A DNA stretch of 41,139 nucleotides from Jannaschia seohaensis (GTDB taxonomy: Bacteria > Pseudomonadota > Alphaproteobacteria > Rhodobacterales > Rhodobacteraceae). Positions 1 to 7,473 of this stretch are shown one piece after another (position 1 is the first letter of the stretch; each line of letters begins with the position of its first letter). The notes under the pieces are model-generated. The model saw only the letters and a list, made by a program, of their open reading frames with translations, made no database searches and was not told the DNA's origin. Position numbers and translations under genes: made by a program. The stretch is from the NCBI RefSeq assembly GCF_900116765.1, contig NZ_UETC01000021.1:1-41139 (forward strand). Direction: 5' to 3'.

Positions 1-1
1 C

Positions 2-79
2 ATTGCCACGCCTTACGACCGCCGCGCCGATGTCTTCCTCTCCGCCGTCGCACTGGCCGCAACCGTCAGCTACTGGTTA
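2..79 (+). pseudogene. IS5-type transposase, C-terminal end only
   Basis: Reading from base 2 gives a frame beginning IATPYDRRADVFLSAVALAA and ending ATVSYWL. This matches the usual C-terminus of IS5-family (IS427-like) DDE transposases, which run RIATRYD...FLxAVxLAA and stop just after YWL. Here the codon after Leu is TCA rather than a stop, so the frame runs on to 352 without further recognisable homology. The rest of the gene lies outside the window, so I cannot tell whether the upstream part is intact. I see no matching right-hand terminal repeat just downstream, which suggests an old or truncated copy. Confidence 0.6.
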
Positions 80-659
80 TCAGGCCGGAGCCTAGCGGCC
101 AGAGAGCGTTCGACTCCGGTCCCGTCCCCTCCGTCACTTGCCCTCGCGAAAGCGTTCTCCCGATCCGGCGGCGGCCGGATTTTCTCGTTGTATTCGAGGG
201 TTATGCGGGAAAGGCTGAGCACTGGCATAGTCGCTGGAAGGCCAGGAAGCGGTTTCTCTACCCCAAAATTCTCCGGACCTCATGACTGCGCCGATTTGGT
301 GAATTCCTTTCAAGCCCCTGTATCCATGTGGCTTTTGGGGCCGACCACCTAAACAATTCGATCCCGGTGGCGTTCGGCGAGATGGAACAGAGATCGAACG
401 TTCGCCATTGCGACCGTTCGCTGCGGCCGGCCCCAACGTCTGGGTCGCGGACTTACCGGACCGATGCGCCTGCGGCGTTGGTGGTCGTCCAGATCGCTTA
501 CCGACGGCTATTTCATCGCTACTGCGCAGCTCGGTTTCCCATAAGCGGTCGTTCGAGCATCGCTAGTTGGGCCAGATCGGAACCGGTCGTTCGCCGCGGA
601 GCCACTTGATGTCTGACAAGCGGACTTTGCTGCCGTCGTGTTCCCCGACATCGCCGACC
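80..659. other. no gene; degenerate intergenic sequence
   Basis: About 580 bases between the transposase tail and the oxidoreductase stop codon. Open frames here lack ribosome-binding sites and plausible protein character. The stretch 395-600 repeats a short motif around CGTTCG (near 400, 418, 550 and 588), with GTTCGCTGCGG and GTTCGCCGCGG variants. It resembles the decayed dispersed repeats common between mobile remnants in alphaproteobacteria. That comparison is from memory and untested. Confidence 0.4.
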
Positions 660-2630
660 TTAGTTCGCCGCAGTCACCTTTACAAAGATGTCATTGAACG
701 TTGGCTGTCCGCCGTCGGTCCAGTTGCTTTCGGCCAAACGGTTTGAGACCGGCGAACCATCCTTATCAGCGGTCCACCAAAACTTCCCTTCGAGAACAGT
801 GGTGCCTCTGACAACGGTATCGGTGACACGTAGGATCGCCGGCAATGTGCCCTTTCCATTGTGGGCTACGACCCGATCGCCATCTTGCAATCCCAAGTTC
901 GCGGCATCCGCCGGGTTCATCTCAAACGTGGGTATTCCCTGTTGTCCGGCCTGCCTTGGCATATTCGCGAATGTTGAGTTCAGGAGGTAGTGCGGCTTGA
1001 CGGTAAGGAGCCGCAGTCTACCGTCCGGAAAGAGGTCGCTCACGTCGATGTCCTCCGGCCCGTCAAGAGCCGTAGACATCTTCAGTGTCCCTCCCATCGA
1101 AGCCGGGTCTCTCCTCGGCTGTGGCGCATAAAGCCAGCCTTGCCGATTGAGTGTCTCCCAGTCGAAGCCGTCCGGCAGGCAGGAACGGGCGGTTGTTTCG
1201 TCGTCTGCGAAGAGCGCTGGCTCGTCGAGTCCCATTTTACTTGCCAGGTGGCGCAGGATCTCGGTGTGAGGCTTGGCCTCACCCATCGGCGGGATGGCAG
1301 GTTTGTTCAGGCCCACGTAGCATTGGCCCCAGGAGCCCTGAACGTCGAAATGCTCCAGCTGGGTGGTAGACGGCAAGACGATGTCAGCATGTCGGGCGGT
1401 GTCGGTCATGAAGTGCTCGATCACGACCGTGAAGAGGTCATTTCGGCAGAGCCCGTGCCTAACCGTCTCCGCATCGATCTGGTTAACGACGGGATTGTGC
1501 CCCCAAACCATCAGTCCCTTGATTGGCGGATCGAGGTCAAGCGAGGTCAGGATCTGGCCAAGCTGGCCCCTGTGGAGGCTGCGTGTGCCCTCTGGTGAAA
1601 GTTCTGGGCACTCGGGTGCGGTATTGTCGAAGGTCGGATAGCCCTCGATGGAAAGGCCACCGCCGGGGAGCCTCCAGTGACCCGACAGGATCGCGAGCGC
1701 GCTCAGGCTCTTGACGAAGACATCACCAAACCGGGATTGCTGGGGGCCGATACCAACCCGAAGAGTGCCCGGACGAGCCGCCCCGTAAACTCGTGCGATC
1801 CGTACGACATCATCCGGCGCCACGCCCGTGATTTCGCCGACACGGTCCGGCGTCCAGGCTTGGATTTCCTCAAGATATGCATCCAGATCGTCGGCGGCCG
1901 AACGCGCGTATTCGAAATCGGCGATACCGTCCTCGACGAGCACATTCGCTATGCCAGCGGCAAGAAAAGCGTCCGTTCCTGGGCGGATTGGAATGTGTTC
2001 GTCGCATTTTGCGGCAGTTCGCGTCCGTCTGGGGTCGATGCTGATGATCTTGGCGCTCCGCGCCTTTCGCGCTTCGAGGCAAAAGTGCCAATGATGGTGG
2101 GCTGTGGACAGCAGATTTGCTCCCCATAGCAGGATGCATTCGCTGTTCGCGATCGTCTCGGGATCGAAGCTGATCGGGTGTCCTTCCGCAGCCACTGTGT
2201 TGCCGGACTGGCCGCACAGACTGCCGTGGAGGCGACTTGCGCCGATATGGTGAAAGAGACGCATGAGCGCGCGGCGCTGCAATGCCCCGGCTGAGCCCAT
2301 GTCGTGAAGCGGCATCAACGCCTCGGAACCCCAGTCATCAATAATATTTCCAAACTCAGCGGCGATCTCGTGTATCGCTTCGTCCCAGGAAATTCGCTCG
2401 AACTCCCCGCTGCCCTTTGCTCCAGTGCGGCGCAACGGGTGGAGCAGACGATCCGGTGCGTAGGCCCGAGTTTGGTAGTCATTGATCTTGGCGCACAAGA
2501 TACCGCGGGTGAAAAGATGCTGCTTGTTGCCGACAACCTTGGTAACTTGACCGTCTTCGACATGTGCCACCCAAGAGCAGCCGTCCTGGCAATCGTGAGG
2601 ACAGCATCCCGGCACTTCCGAATTTGCCAT
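660..2630 (-). CDS. molybdopterin-dependent oxidoreductase
   Basis: A 656-residue protein of the DMSO-reductase (Mo/W-bis-MGD) superfamily. The N-terminus has an iron-sulfur binding pattern, CPHDCQDGC followed about 27 residues later by GILCAK, typical of members carrying one 4Fe-4S cluster. Central features include the ISWDEAI segment, SLCGQSGNT near the expected molybdenum-ligand region, and NPVVNQ. The C-terminal part (MNPADAANLGLQDGDRV) is the molydopterin dinucleotide-binding domain. I start it at 2630 because a strong GGAGGTG Shine-Dalgarno lies just upstream; an ATG 51 bases further up has no such site. There is no twin-arginine signal, so it is probably cytoplasmic. No iron-sulfur or membrane subunit is adjacent, and the substrate cannot be read from sequence. 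It sits among mobile remnants in the lower-GC part of the window, so horizontal acquisition is likely. Confidence 0.9.
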   Translation of the reverse strand: MANSEVPGCCPHDCQDGCSWVAHVEDGQVTKVVGNKQHLFTRGILCAKINDYQTRAYAPDRLLHPLRRTGAKGSGEFERISWDEAIHEIAAEFGNIIDDWGSEALMPLHDMGSAGALQRRALMRLFHHIGASRLHGSLCGQSGNTVAAEGHPISFDPETIANSECILLWGANLLSTAHHHWHFCLEARKARSAKIISIDPRRTRTAAKCDEHIPIRPGTDAFLAAGIANVLVEDGIADFEYARSAADDLDAYLEEIQAWTPDRVGEITGVAPDDVVRIARVYGAARPGTLRVGIGPQQSRFGDVFVKSLSALAILSGHWRLPGGGLSIEGYPTFDNTAPECPELSPEGTRSLHRGQLGQILTSLDLDPPIKGLMVWGHNPVVNQIDAETVRHGLCRNDLFTVVIEHFMTDTARHADIVLPSTTQLEHFDVQGSWGQCYVGLNKPAIPPMGEAKPHTEILRHLASKMGLDEPALFADDETTARSCLPDGFDWETLNRQGWLYAPQPRRDPASMGGTLKMSTALDGPEDIDVSDLFPDGRLRLLTVKPHYLLNSTFANMPRQAGQQGIPTFEMNPADAANLGLQDGDRVVAHNGKGTLPAILRVTDTVVRGTTVLEGKFWWTADKDGSPVSNRLAESNWTDGGQPTFNDIFVKVTAAN

Positions 2631-2838
2631 ATTACACACCTCCCCGAGATCGAATTCGTGCCCATAGGGAGATGATAACACAGTTAAGCATGTCAGCCGA
2701 ATGTTGGGCTCATGCTGTCAAAGCGATGAGAAGTGGAAGACAACGCGCGGCCGCTCTGGGCTCTAAACGGACGCTATGGTCAGATGTGGGCAGTGTCCGG
2801 TCTTGGATGGCGGACGACTGCTGCCGTCCGCCAACGCC

Positions 2839-3471
2839 TCAGATGTCGATCTTCTCGGCGATGCCCAGGGCGTCGTCGAGTTCGACGCCGAGGTGTCGGG
2901 CCGTGCTGTTCACCTTGGTATGACCAAGCAAGAGCTGGACCGCTCTGAGGTTGCCAGTCTTCCTGTAGGTCAGCGCGGCCTTGGTCCTGCGTAGAGAATG
3001 CGTGCCATACCCGCTTGGATCGAGCCCGATTGCACATACCCAGTCATGAACGAGACGTGCGTACTGTCTCGTCGAGATGTGCGGTGAGCTGTGGAACCAG
3101 CTTGGGAACAGGAACACCTGACCAAGCACGGAGGGCGATGTCACCCACGCGAGTACCGATCTCCGGGTGTTCTCAGTTACCTAGAATTGCGCTGGACGCC
3201 CGGTCTTGCGCTGGACGACAGACGTGCGATCGCGGACGGAGCCGCCGGCGACGAGATCGATAACCTTGAGGCGAACCAGGTCACAGCCGCGAAGCTTGCT
3301 GTCGATCGCGAGGTTGAACAATGCCAGGTCCCGTAAGTTGTCCCCGAGTTTGAGCCGCGCACGAATGGCCCAGACCTGCCTGGGCAGAAGAGGACGTTTC
3401 TGGCCGATCGGCCGCCCCTTGTTCCACGGCGGGCGCGGTGGTCTGGTTGCTGGAAGCTGGATTCTGGACAT
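2839..3471 (-). pseudogene. small tyrosine recombinase, interrupted by in-frame TAG
   Basis: Starting at MSRIQLPATR (3471), the frame encodes a compact tyrosine recombinase of about 210 codons. The first half has NLRDLALFNLAID and RDRTSVVQRKTGRPAQF. A TAG at 3181-3183 stops it. The same frame then continues without any shift through VTENTR, HISTRQYARL, the catalytic-region block HSLRRTK, LLLGHTK and the C-terminal VELDDAL. In family members I recall, the codon at the TAG position encodes Glu, so GAG to TAG is the simplest change. The usual R-K-H-R-H-Y set appears mostly present in the second half, although LGHTKVNSTARHLGV has His where the Tyr nucleophile is expected (STxRYLGV in relatives), a second sign of decay. 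Such short integrases are common in alphaproteobacterial mobile regions. Confidence 0.8.
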
Positions 3472-3883
3472 GGTGAGGTTTCCATCCAGCCCTCCCTCAC
3501 CAGGCACCGGCACCTTGCCGCCGGCCGGAGTCTACCCCGCGATAACGAATGACTGCTTCGCAATTGCCGGATCTGTCAGGCGTCGCTGCGCCGCAGTTGT
3601 CTGCAGTGAGCCCAACGTGCTCAATGCTGCGCCCTGTTCGAACCGGCGGAATGCGCGATTAGCGGACATATCAGGCAAAAGAGACAGCCGGGTGCGAACT
3701 TTCCCCGGCCATCCCACCGCTGCAATGCAGCTTCACCGAACCAGTCGTTCGCGCGGCGTGCAGCATCACAAGTCAGGCGTTCGACGGCTGTGCGGACAAA
3801 GCCGACTTTCTCATGTCTGGGTAGTACAGGTGCGGGCGCTGTTTGCGTCCCGCACCTGTGGTGCTTGCGTTTTGCGGGTCGGG
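3472..3883. other. no gene; possible decayed repeat
   Basis: About 410 bases separating the recombinase from the cupin gene. Both strands give short frames rich in Ala, Arg and Thr. One on the minus strand (3532-3717) reads SANRAFRRF and TAAQRRLTDPAIAKQS, a type of conceptual peptide I recall from dispersed non-coding repeats in alphaproteobacterial genomes rather than from a known protein. It has no convincing ribosome-binding site, so I do not call a gene. Confidence 0.4.
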
Positions 3884-4351
3884 TCAAGCTGGTGCTTCGG
3901 CCGGAGCCACAAATGTCATGCCAACTTTCTCCGCGAGGGATAACACAGACGGAATATCTGGCTCGCTGGGTTCCGGCAGTTCGGTCTGGCCCTCAGGAAG
4001 GGGGTGTCCGATTCCGGTAAAAAACTTGTCGTGCATGTGCCCGGGCGCGTTGATGATCAAGAGGCGGGCCGGCTTGTCTCCGACCGCTTGGAACGCGTGC
4101 ACGGCCCCATCGGGAATTGCCACGTGATCGCCTGGACCAGCCAGGATTTCTTTGCCATCGACCATAAAACCAATCTGCCCATCGATGATATAGAACGACT
4201 CCGTCTCGCCCGCGTGGTGGTTCGGCGGCGCACCGGCTCCAACCGGGACAAGGCATTCGACAAAGCAGAACTTGTCCATCGTCTCGGACGGAAAGGCATG
4301 AAACTTCATGAGTATGTTCAGAACGTTATAGGTGCGGGGGCGATCCAGCAT
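3884..4351 (-). CDS. small cupin-domain protein
   Basis: 155 residues forming a single cupin barrel. Motif 1 is around residues 43-57 (PPNHHAGETESFYIIDG), giving His45, His46 and Glu49/Glu51 as likely metal ligands. Motif 2 has PGDHVAIPDGAVHAF, with His85 as the final ligand. AGGAGG six bases before the ATG fixes the start. There is no signal peptide. The gene is divergent from a LysR-type regulator with only about 90 bases between them, a layout in which the regulator often controls its neighbour. Cupins bind or convert many small molecules (dioxygenases, isomerases, sugar or quercetin binders), so the substrate is unknown. Confidence 0.85.
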   Translation of the reverse strand: MLDRPRTYNVLNILMKFHAFPSETMDKFCFVECLVPVGAGAPPNHHAGETESFYIIDGQIGFMVDGKEILAGPGDHVAIPDGAVHAFQAVGDKPARLLIINAPGHMHDKFFTGIGHPLPEGQTELPEPSEPDIPSVLSLAEKVGMTFVAPAEAPA

Positions 4352-4425
4352 CTTGATCCTCCTAGGGCTGATCGTTGGAGCTGATCTCAGGCTACTCGCG
4401 CCAGGTTAATCTGTTAAATCGATAG

Positions 4426-4441
4426 ATTGTATGATATCAAT
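4426..4441. promoter_or_regulatory. candidate LysR-type operator (T-N11-A)
   Basis: ATTG-N8-CAAT imperfect palindrome in the gap between the divergent cupin and LysR genes. It contains a T-N11-A core, the classical LysR recognition form. It overlaps an upstream ATG at 4431, one reason to prefer the ATG at 4446 as the regulator's start. The site is inferred from position and symmetry only. Confidence 0.35.
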
Positions 4442-4445
4442 TGTC

Positions 4446-5381
4446 ATGGCAAATTTATCCAGCTTTGATCTGAACCTCCTGCGTGTGCTCGATGCGCTGC
4501 TGATTGAGCATTCCACCGTAAGGGCCGGTGCGCGTTTGGGCCTCTCCCAGCCAGCCGTATCCGGAGCGCTGAAACGGCTTCGCCTGTCTCTCGGCGACGA
4601 GTTGTTCTTTCGGAGCGGACAGAAGCTCGAAGCGACCGAGTTCGCCCTCTCGCTCAAAGAACCGCTTCAAGACATTCTGAGCCGTGTCGAAGCGCTGATC
4701 CGCGCACAGGATGCGTTCGACCCTGCGACCGCAGAACACAGTTTCCGTATTTCGGGCAGCGACTTCTTTGCCGAAATGCTCATGCCAGCATTGGCCGAGC
4801 ATTTGACAGCACATGCTCCTTCACTGCGTGTTCACCTCGTCGACCTTATCCCAGACGACCGTGTTGACACCTTGGCAAGCCACGACGTGGATTTTGCCTT
4901 GCTCCCTGAAACGCCGTTGCCCGACTGGGCAGAAGGCCAACCGGTGTTCAGCTCAACCTTCTCTGTCATTGCCAGGAAAGCTCACCCAAGGACAACCGAG
5001 CTTGCGCTTGCACGAGGCGATGTCATGCCGCTCGACCTCTTCTGCGACCTTGGGCATGTGCTGTTTTCGACTGAAGGCAATCCTAAAGGCCTTGGGGATG
5101 AGGCCCTTGCGCGGATCGGGCGCGAACGTAATGTGGCAATGACCCTGCCAGTTTTCTCTGGAGTATACCGCGCCGTCGCCGGTTCTGACCTCATCGCCTT
5201 GCTTCCATCCGCGTTGGCACATCGCATTGCCAAATCAGCAAATCTCAATGTGTTTGAGCCTCCGATCCGCGTGGATCCGGCCCGGTTGGTTCTAATTTGG
5301 CACCGTCGGTTTTCTGACAGCCCGCCACACCTGTGGTTGAGAAGCCGGATAACTGAGCTGTTGCAACCCTTGAATGCTTGA
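4446..5381 (+). CDS. LysR-family transcriptional regulator
   Basis: About 311 residues. The winged helix-turn-helix occupies the first 65 residues (LSSFDLNLLRVLDALL, then AGARLGLSQPAVSGALKRLR and FRSGQKLEAT), followed by the effector-binding domain (FRISGSDFF, DVDFALLPE, SGVYRAVAGSDLIALLP). The NodD/SyrM-like opening SFDLNLLRVLDALL is typical of regulators of small catabolic operons. I chose the ATG at 4446 because the protein then begins at the conserved MANLSSFDLN; an in-frame ATG at 4431 adds five residues. Neither has a clear Shine-Dalgarno. It is probably a regulator of the divergent cupin gene and of itself. Its base composition is lower in GC than the core region to the right, in keeping with the accessory segment. 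Confidence 0.88.
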   Translation: MANLSSFDLNLLRVLDALLIEHSTVRAGARLGLSQPAVSGALKRLRLSLGDELFFRSGQKLEATEFALSLKEPLQDILSRVEALIRAQDAFDPATAEHSFRISGSDFFAEMLMPALAEHLTAHAPSLRVHLVDLIPDDRVDTLASHDVDFALLPETPLPDWAEGQPVFSSTFSVIARKAHPRTTELALARGDVMPLDLFCDLGHVLFSTEGNPKGLGDEALARIGRERNVAMTLPVFSGVYRAVAGSDLIALLPSALAHRIAKSANLNVFEPPIRVDPARLVLIWHRRFSDSPPHLWLRSRITELLQPLNA

Positions 5382-5429
5382 ACGACGCAATGACAGCAGA
5401 GTGCTCAAGTGTCGATTCCGGGCTCAGAA

Positions 5430-5456
5430 CCGTCATCTGAGTTTTTCTGTCGGATG
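5430..5456. repeat. partial copy of IS-end-like motif
   Basis: CCGTCATCTGA, a T-rich spacer, then GTCGGATG. This is a near copy of the motif at 5756-5782 upstream of the decayed transposase (CCGTCATCTGA...GTCGGATG). Here the right half lacks the final ACGGC that completes the palindrome at 5755. It may be a solo or damaged end of the same IS type. Confidence 0.4.
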
Positions 5457-5539
5457 TTCAGGGGTCGAACGGCCGCTTTCTAGCCCGGGGGTTGGTTCTC
5501 TTGGCGGTCTAGGCGAATGACGGCATGTCACCGCGGAAT

Positions 5540-5701
5540 TTAATCGCCGCGTTCGCGAACCGCAGATGCCAGCCACTCGCGCGCGGCAGCCAAGCGACCG
5601 TTTCGTTCCGCAACCCGGACCTTGAGGTCTGAGATCTCGCTGCACCGGTCACGGATGACCGCTTTTCCTTCTGCGCCGCAGCGGTCAGGACCAGAGGTGT
5701 T
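5540..5701 (-). pseudogene. possible coding remnant, helical C-terminus
   Basis: A 53-codon stretch without a start codon, bounded upstream by TAA (5702-5704), reads like a helical, charged protein tail: SEISDLKVRVAERN, LAAAREWLASAVRERGD, then TAA. The heptad-like pattern suggests coiled coil. I cannot name the family, and it may be chance. Confidence 0.22.
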
Positions 5702-5754
5702 TATGCTGCATTTGCTAGGGCTTCTGCTGGGTCACTTCTGGAAAGAGCTCACTG

Positions 5755-5787
5755 CCGTCATCTGACGGTTTTTGTCGGATGACGGCT
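5755..5787. repeat. inverted repeat, probable IS left end
   Basis: GCCGTCATC and GATGACGGC form perfect 9-base arms around a 15-base centre containing GGTTTTTG. It lies about 80 bases upstream of the start codon of the decayed IS5-type transposase, where the left terminal repeat of such an element would be expected. Confidence 0.45.
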
Positions 5788-5866
5788 TTGCCGCGGACTG
5801 CGGACATCACTGCGTTGATTCCATCGGCCACACCATCGTGATTCAAAGGCGACAGGAGGATATTCC

Positions 5867-6050
5867 ATGTCGCATCTGTTCTGACTCGACCGCGAGCACC
5901 TGAAACGCATCCAGCACTTGTTCCCAAAGCCACGCGGCGTTGCTCGGTCTGACGACCGGAAGGTTCTCAGCGGCATCATCCATGTCATTCGCAATGGCCT
6001 GCGATGGGCGGGATGCACCAGCCGAGTATGGGCCGCATAAGACGCTCTAT
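5867..6050 (+). pseudogene. IS5-type transposase, N-terminal fragment
   Basis: An AGGAGG site precedes ATG at 5867. The frame gives MSHLF, then TGA where these transposases have Trp (TGG), then LDREHLKRIQHLFPK and SGIIHVIRNGLRWA. An extra G near 6007-6012 then shifts the frame, after which DAPAEYGPHKTLY can still be read. This is the usual N-terminal domain of IS5/IS427-type transposases. Homology ends abruptly at 6050, so at least three lesions are present: a nonsense mutation, a +1 frameshift and a truncation. It cannot encode active transposase. Confidence 0.8.
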
Positions 6051-6211
6051 CTCAGCCCCGCCCAGTTCGAGGACCGCAACGCCCGCACACCTGTCAAAAC
6101 CGCCGCGTGATCCTGGCTGCGCTTGACCTCCTGCCAGTGATCGTAAACGCGGGCGAGATCGTTTTCCAACGGATCGGCGCTGCCTCGCAGAGCTTTCATC
6201 ACTTCGGACAT
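6047..6211 (-). pseudogene. unidentified gene truncated at IS remnant
   Basis: AGGAGA stands four bases before an ATG at 6211. The reading frame then gives a plausible protein start: MSEVMKALRGSADP, LENDLARVYDHWQEVKRSQD. It ends with TAG at 6047-6049, made by bases belonging to the transposase fragment whose homology ends at 6050. So about 53 real codons survive and the rest of the gene was lost when the IS copy inserted or when a deletion joined the two. It lies downstream of tRNA-Asn on the same strand. I do not recognise the family. Confidence 0.5.
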
Positions 6212-6400
6212 GCGGTCTCCTGCGCTCGGCGCCTCGAGGCGGAGTTCTCAGGATTTCGCCAAACGTCCGGAATTTCAAACGGAATTCGGCTACGCGGCTG
6301 TGAGGCAGCCCGAGAGCGGTACTTTCGCCGTGCGCAATGCCCCGCCACGTCTAATCGTGCTCGCGGTGGCGACTCCGTGGCGATTCAGGCGAAAGACGAA
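6212..6400. other. short non-coding stretch
   Basis: Sequence between the truncated gene start and the tRNA-Asn terminator. Apart from the AGGAGA site just above 6211, I see no gene or repeat. Confidence 0.4.
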
Positions 6401-6419
6401 AGGTCGCCCGAAGCGACCT
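6401..6419 (-). terminator. hairpin downstream of tRNA-Asn
   Basis: AGGTCGC and GCGACCT pair perfectly around a TTCGG loop (stable UUCG type on the minus strand). It is followed on that strand by T-rich TTCGTCTTTC and lies about 35 bases after the tRNA 3' end. The T tract is interrupted, so termination strength is uncertain. Confidence 0.55.
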
Positions 6420-6452
6420 GATGCCCAAGATTCGGATTTCGTTGAAATATTT

Positions 6453-6527
6453 TGGCTCCGGCGGTAGGGATCGAACCTACGACCAATTGATTAACAGTCA
6501 ACTGCTCTACCGCTGAGCTACGCCGGA
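6453..6527 (-). tRNA. tRNA-Asn (GTT)
   Basis: 75 bases including encoded CCA. The acceptor stem TCCGGCG/CGCCGGA pairs perfectly. The D arm is GCTCAGCGGTAGAGC, the anticodon loop CTGTTAA (GTT, reading AAC/AAT), and the T arm GTAGG-TTCGATC-CCTAC. Its 3' end faces the mobile-rich segment to the left, and tRNA 3' ends are frequent integrase target sites. I looked by eye for a second copy of the 3' end in 1-6452 and found none. Confidence 0.97.
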
Positions 6528-6538
6528 ACACGGGCGTT

Positions 6539-6567
6539 CGATTAGCGGGCGCGTGAGTTGGGCGCAA
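6539..6567 (-). promoter_or_regulatory. sigma-70-type promoter of tRNA-Asn
   Basis: On the minus strand TTGCGC (6567-6562), a 17-base spacer and TAATCG (6544-6539) form a good housekeeping promoter. Its expected start point lies within a few bases of the mature tRNA 5' end at 6527. Confidence 0.6.
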
Positions 6568-6585
6568 GGGGGGCGGTGGGATTTT

Positions 6586-7473
6586 TCAGAGCCTTTGCCA
6601 AAGGGCGTCCGGATGGATATCCGGCGCGGCGGCAACGCGGCCGGTTTGCTCCAGGTGGACCAGGTGCGCCAGCAGGTTCCGGGCGGCGGCTCCGTGGAGC
6701 GGGGGCGGCGTGTCGGCATAGATCTGGGGGACCAGATCCGCGATGCGCTGTGGGCGGGAGAGGGCGGCGAGCACGGCGGCCTCTCGTCCCAGGCGATGGG
6801 TGCGCAACGCGCGGCATCGGGCGGACGAGGCGTCGATGGGCGCGCCATGGCCGGGGTGGAACCGGCGCGCTTCCAGCGCCTCCAAGCGGTCCAGCGAAGC
6901 CATGAACTGCCCCAGATCGCCATCGGGCGGGGAAATCAGGGTCGAGGCCCAGCCCATCACCGTATCGCCTGTGAAGGTCTCGTTCCGCTCCCGCCAGTGC
7001 AGCGAGAGATGGTTCGCCATATGCCCCGGCGTGTGCAGCGCCTCCAGAGTCCACCCCTCGCCGGTGACCAGCGCGCCATCGGCCAGCCTCTCGTCCGGGC
7101 GGAAGCCCGCGTCCACGCCCTCGCCGCCGCCGACCAGCCCGTCGAGCCCGCGCATGACCGCGCTGCGCCCCGCCTCGGACGGCCCGAAGGCCAGGACGGG
7201 CGCGTCCAGCTTGTCGGCGAGCGGGGCGGCGCCGGGCGAGTGGTCCAGGTGCGAATGCGTCACGATCACCGCGCGCACCGGTCGGCCGGCTACGGCCCGT
7301 TCCAGCGCCGCAAGATGCGCGGCATCGTCGGGGCCGGGATCGATCACGGCCAGATCCGTGGTGCCCAAAACATAGCTGTTCGTGCCCGTTTCGGTCATCG
7401 GCGACGGGTTCGGCGCGACGAGACGGCGCAGGCCGCTTTCGCCCTGTCCCTCTGCGTCGTAGCTATCCGTCAT
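6586..7473 (-). CDS. MBL-fold metallo-hydrolase (LACTB2-like)
   Basis: 295 residues of the metallo-beta-lactamase superfamily. The metal site THSHLDH is at residues 72-78, followed by HTPGHMANH, FTGDTVMGW and the late HPGHG. The C-terminal 70 residues look like the winged-helix tail of LACTB2-type proteins (IADLVPQIYADTPPPLHGAAARNLLAHLVHLEQTGRV). Family members include hydrolases and nucleases; the substrate here is not known. The ATG at 7473 overlaps by two bases the start codon of the divergent sensor kinase. An internal Met at residue 26 exists, but the conserved RRLVAPNPSPMT lies before or across it, so the longer form is preferred. Confidence 0.9.
   Translation of the reverse strand: MTDSYDAEGQGESGLRRLVAPNPSPMTETGTNSYVLGTTDLAVIDPGPDDAAHLAALERAVAGRPVRAVIVTHSHLDHSPGAAPLADKLDAPVLAFGPSEAGRSAVMRGLDGLVGGGEGVDAGFRPDERLADGALVTGEGWTLEALHTPGHMANHLSLHWRERNETFTGDTVMGWASTLISPPDGDLGQFMASLDRLEALEARRFHPGHGAPIDASSARCRALRTHRLGREAAVLAALSRPQRIADLVPQIYADTPPPLHGAAARNLLAHLVHLEQTGRVAAAPDIHPDALWQRL

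Larger units (their letters stand above)
5382..5866. other. no intact gene; IS and gene debris
   Basis: Contains two copies of an IS-end-like motif (5430 and 5755) and a possible coding remnant on the minus strand between them. No complete gene is supported. Confidence 0.5.

Noticed and set aside
5882-5884. TGA as tryptophan or selenocysteine in the transposase fragment
   Set aside because: The fragment also has a frameshift and is truncated, so plain decay is enough.
1-6452. Defence or toxin-antitoxin system in the accessory segment
   Set aside because: No nuclease, methylase, toxin or antitoxin motif in any frame with a plausible start; genes present are metabolic or mobile remnants.
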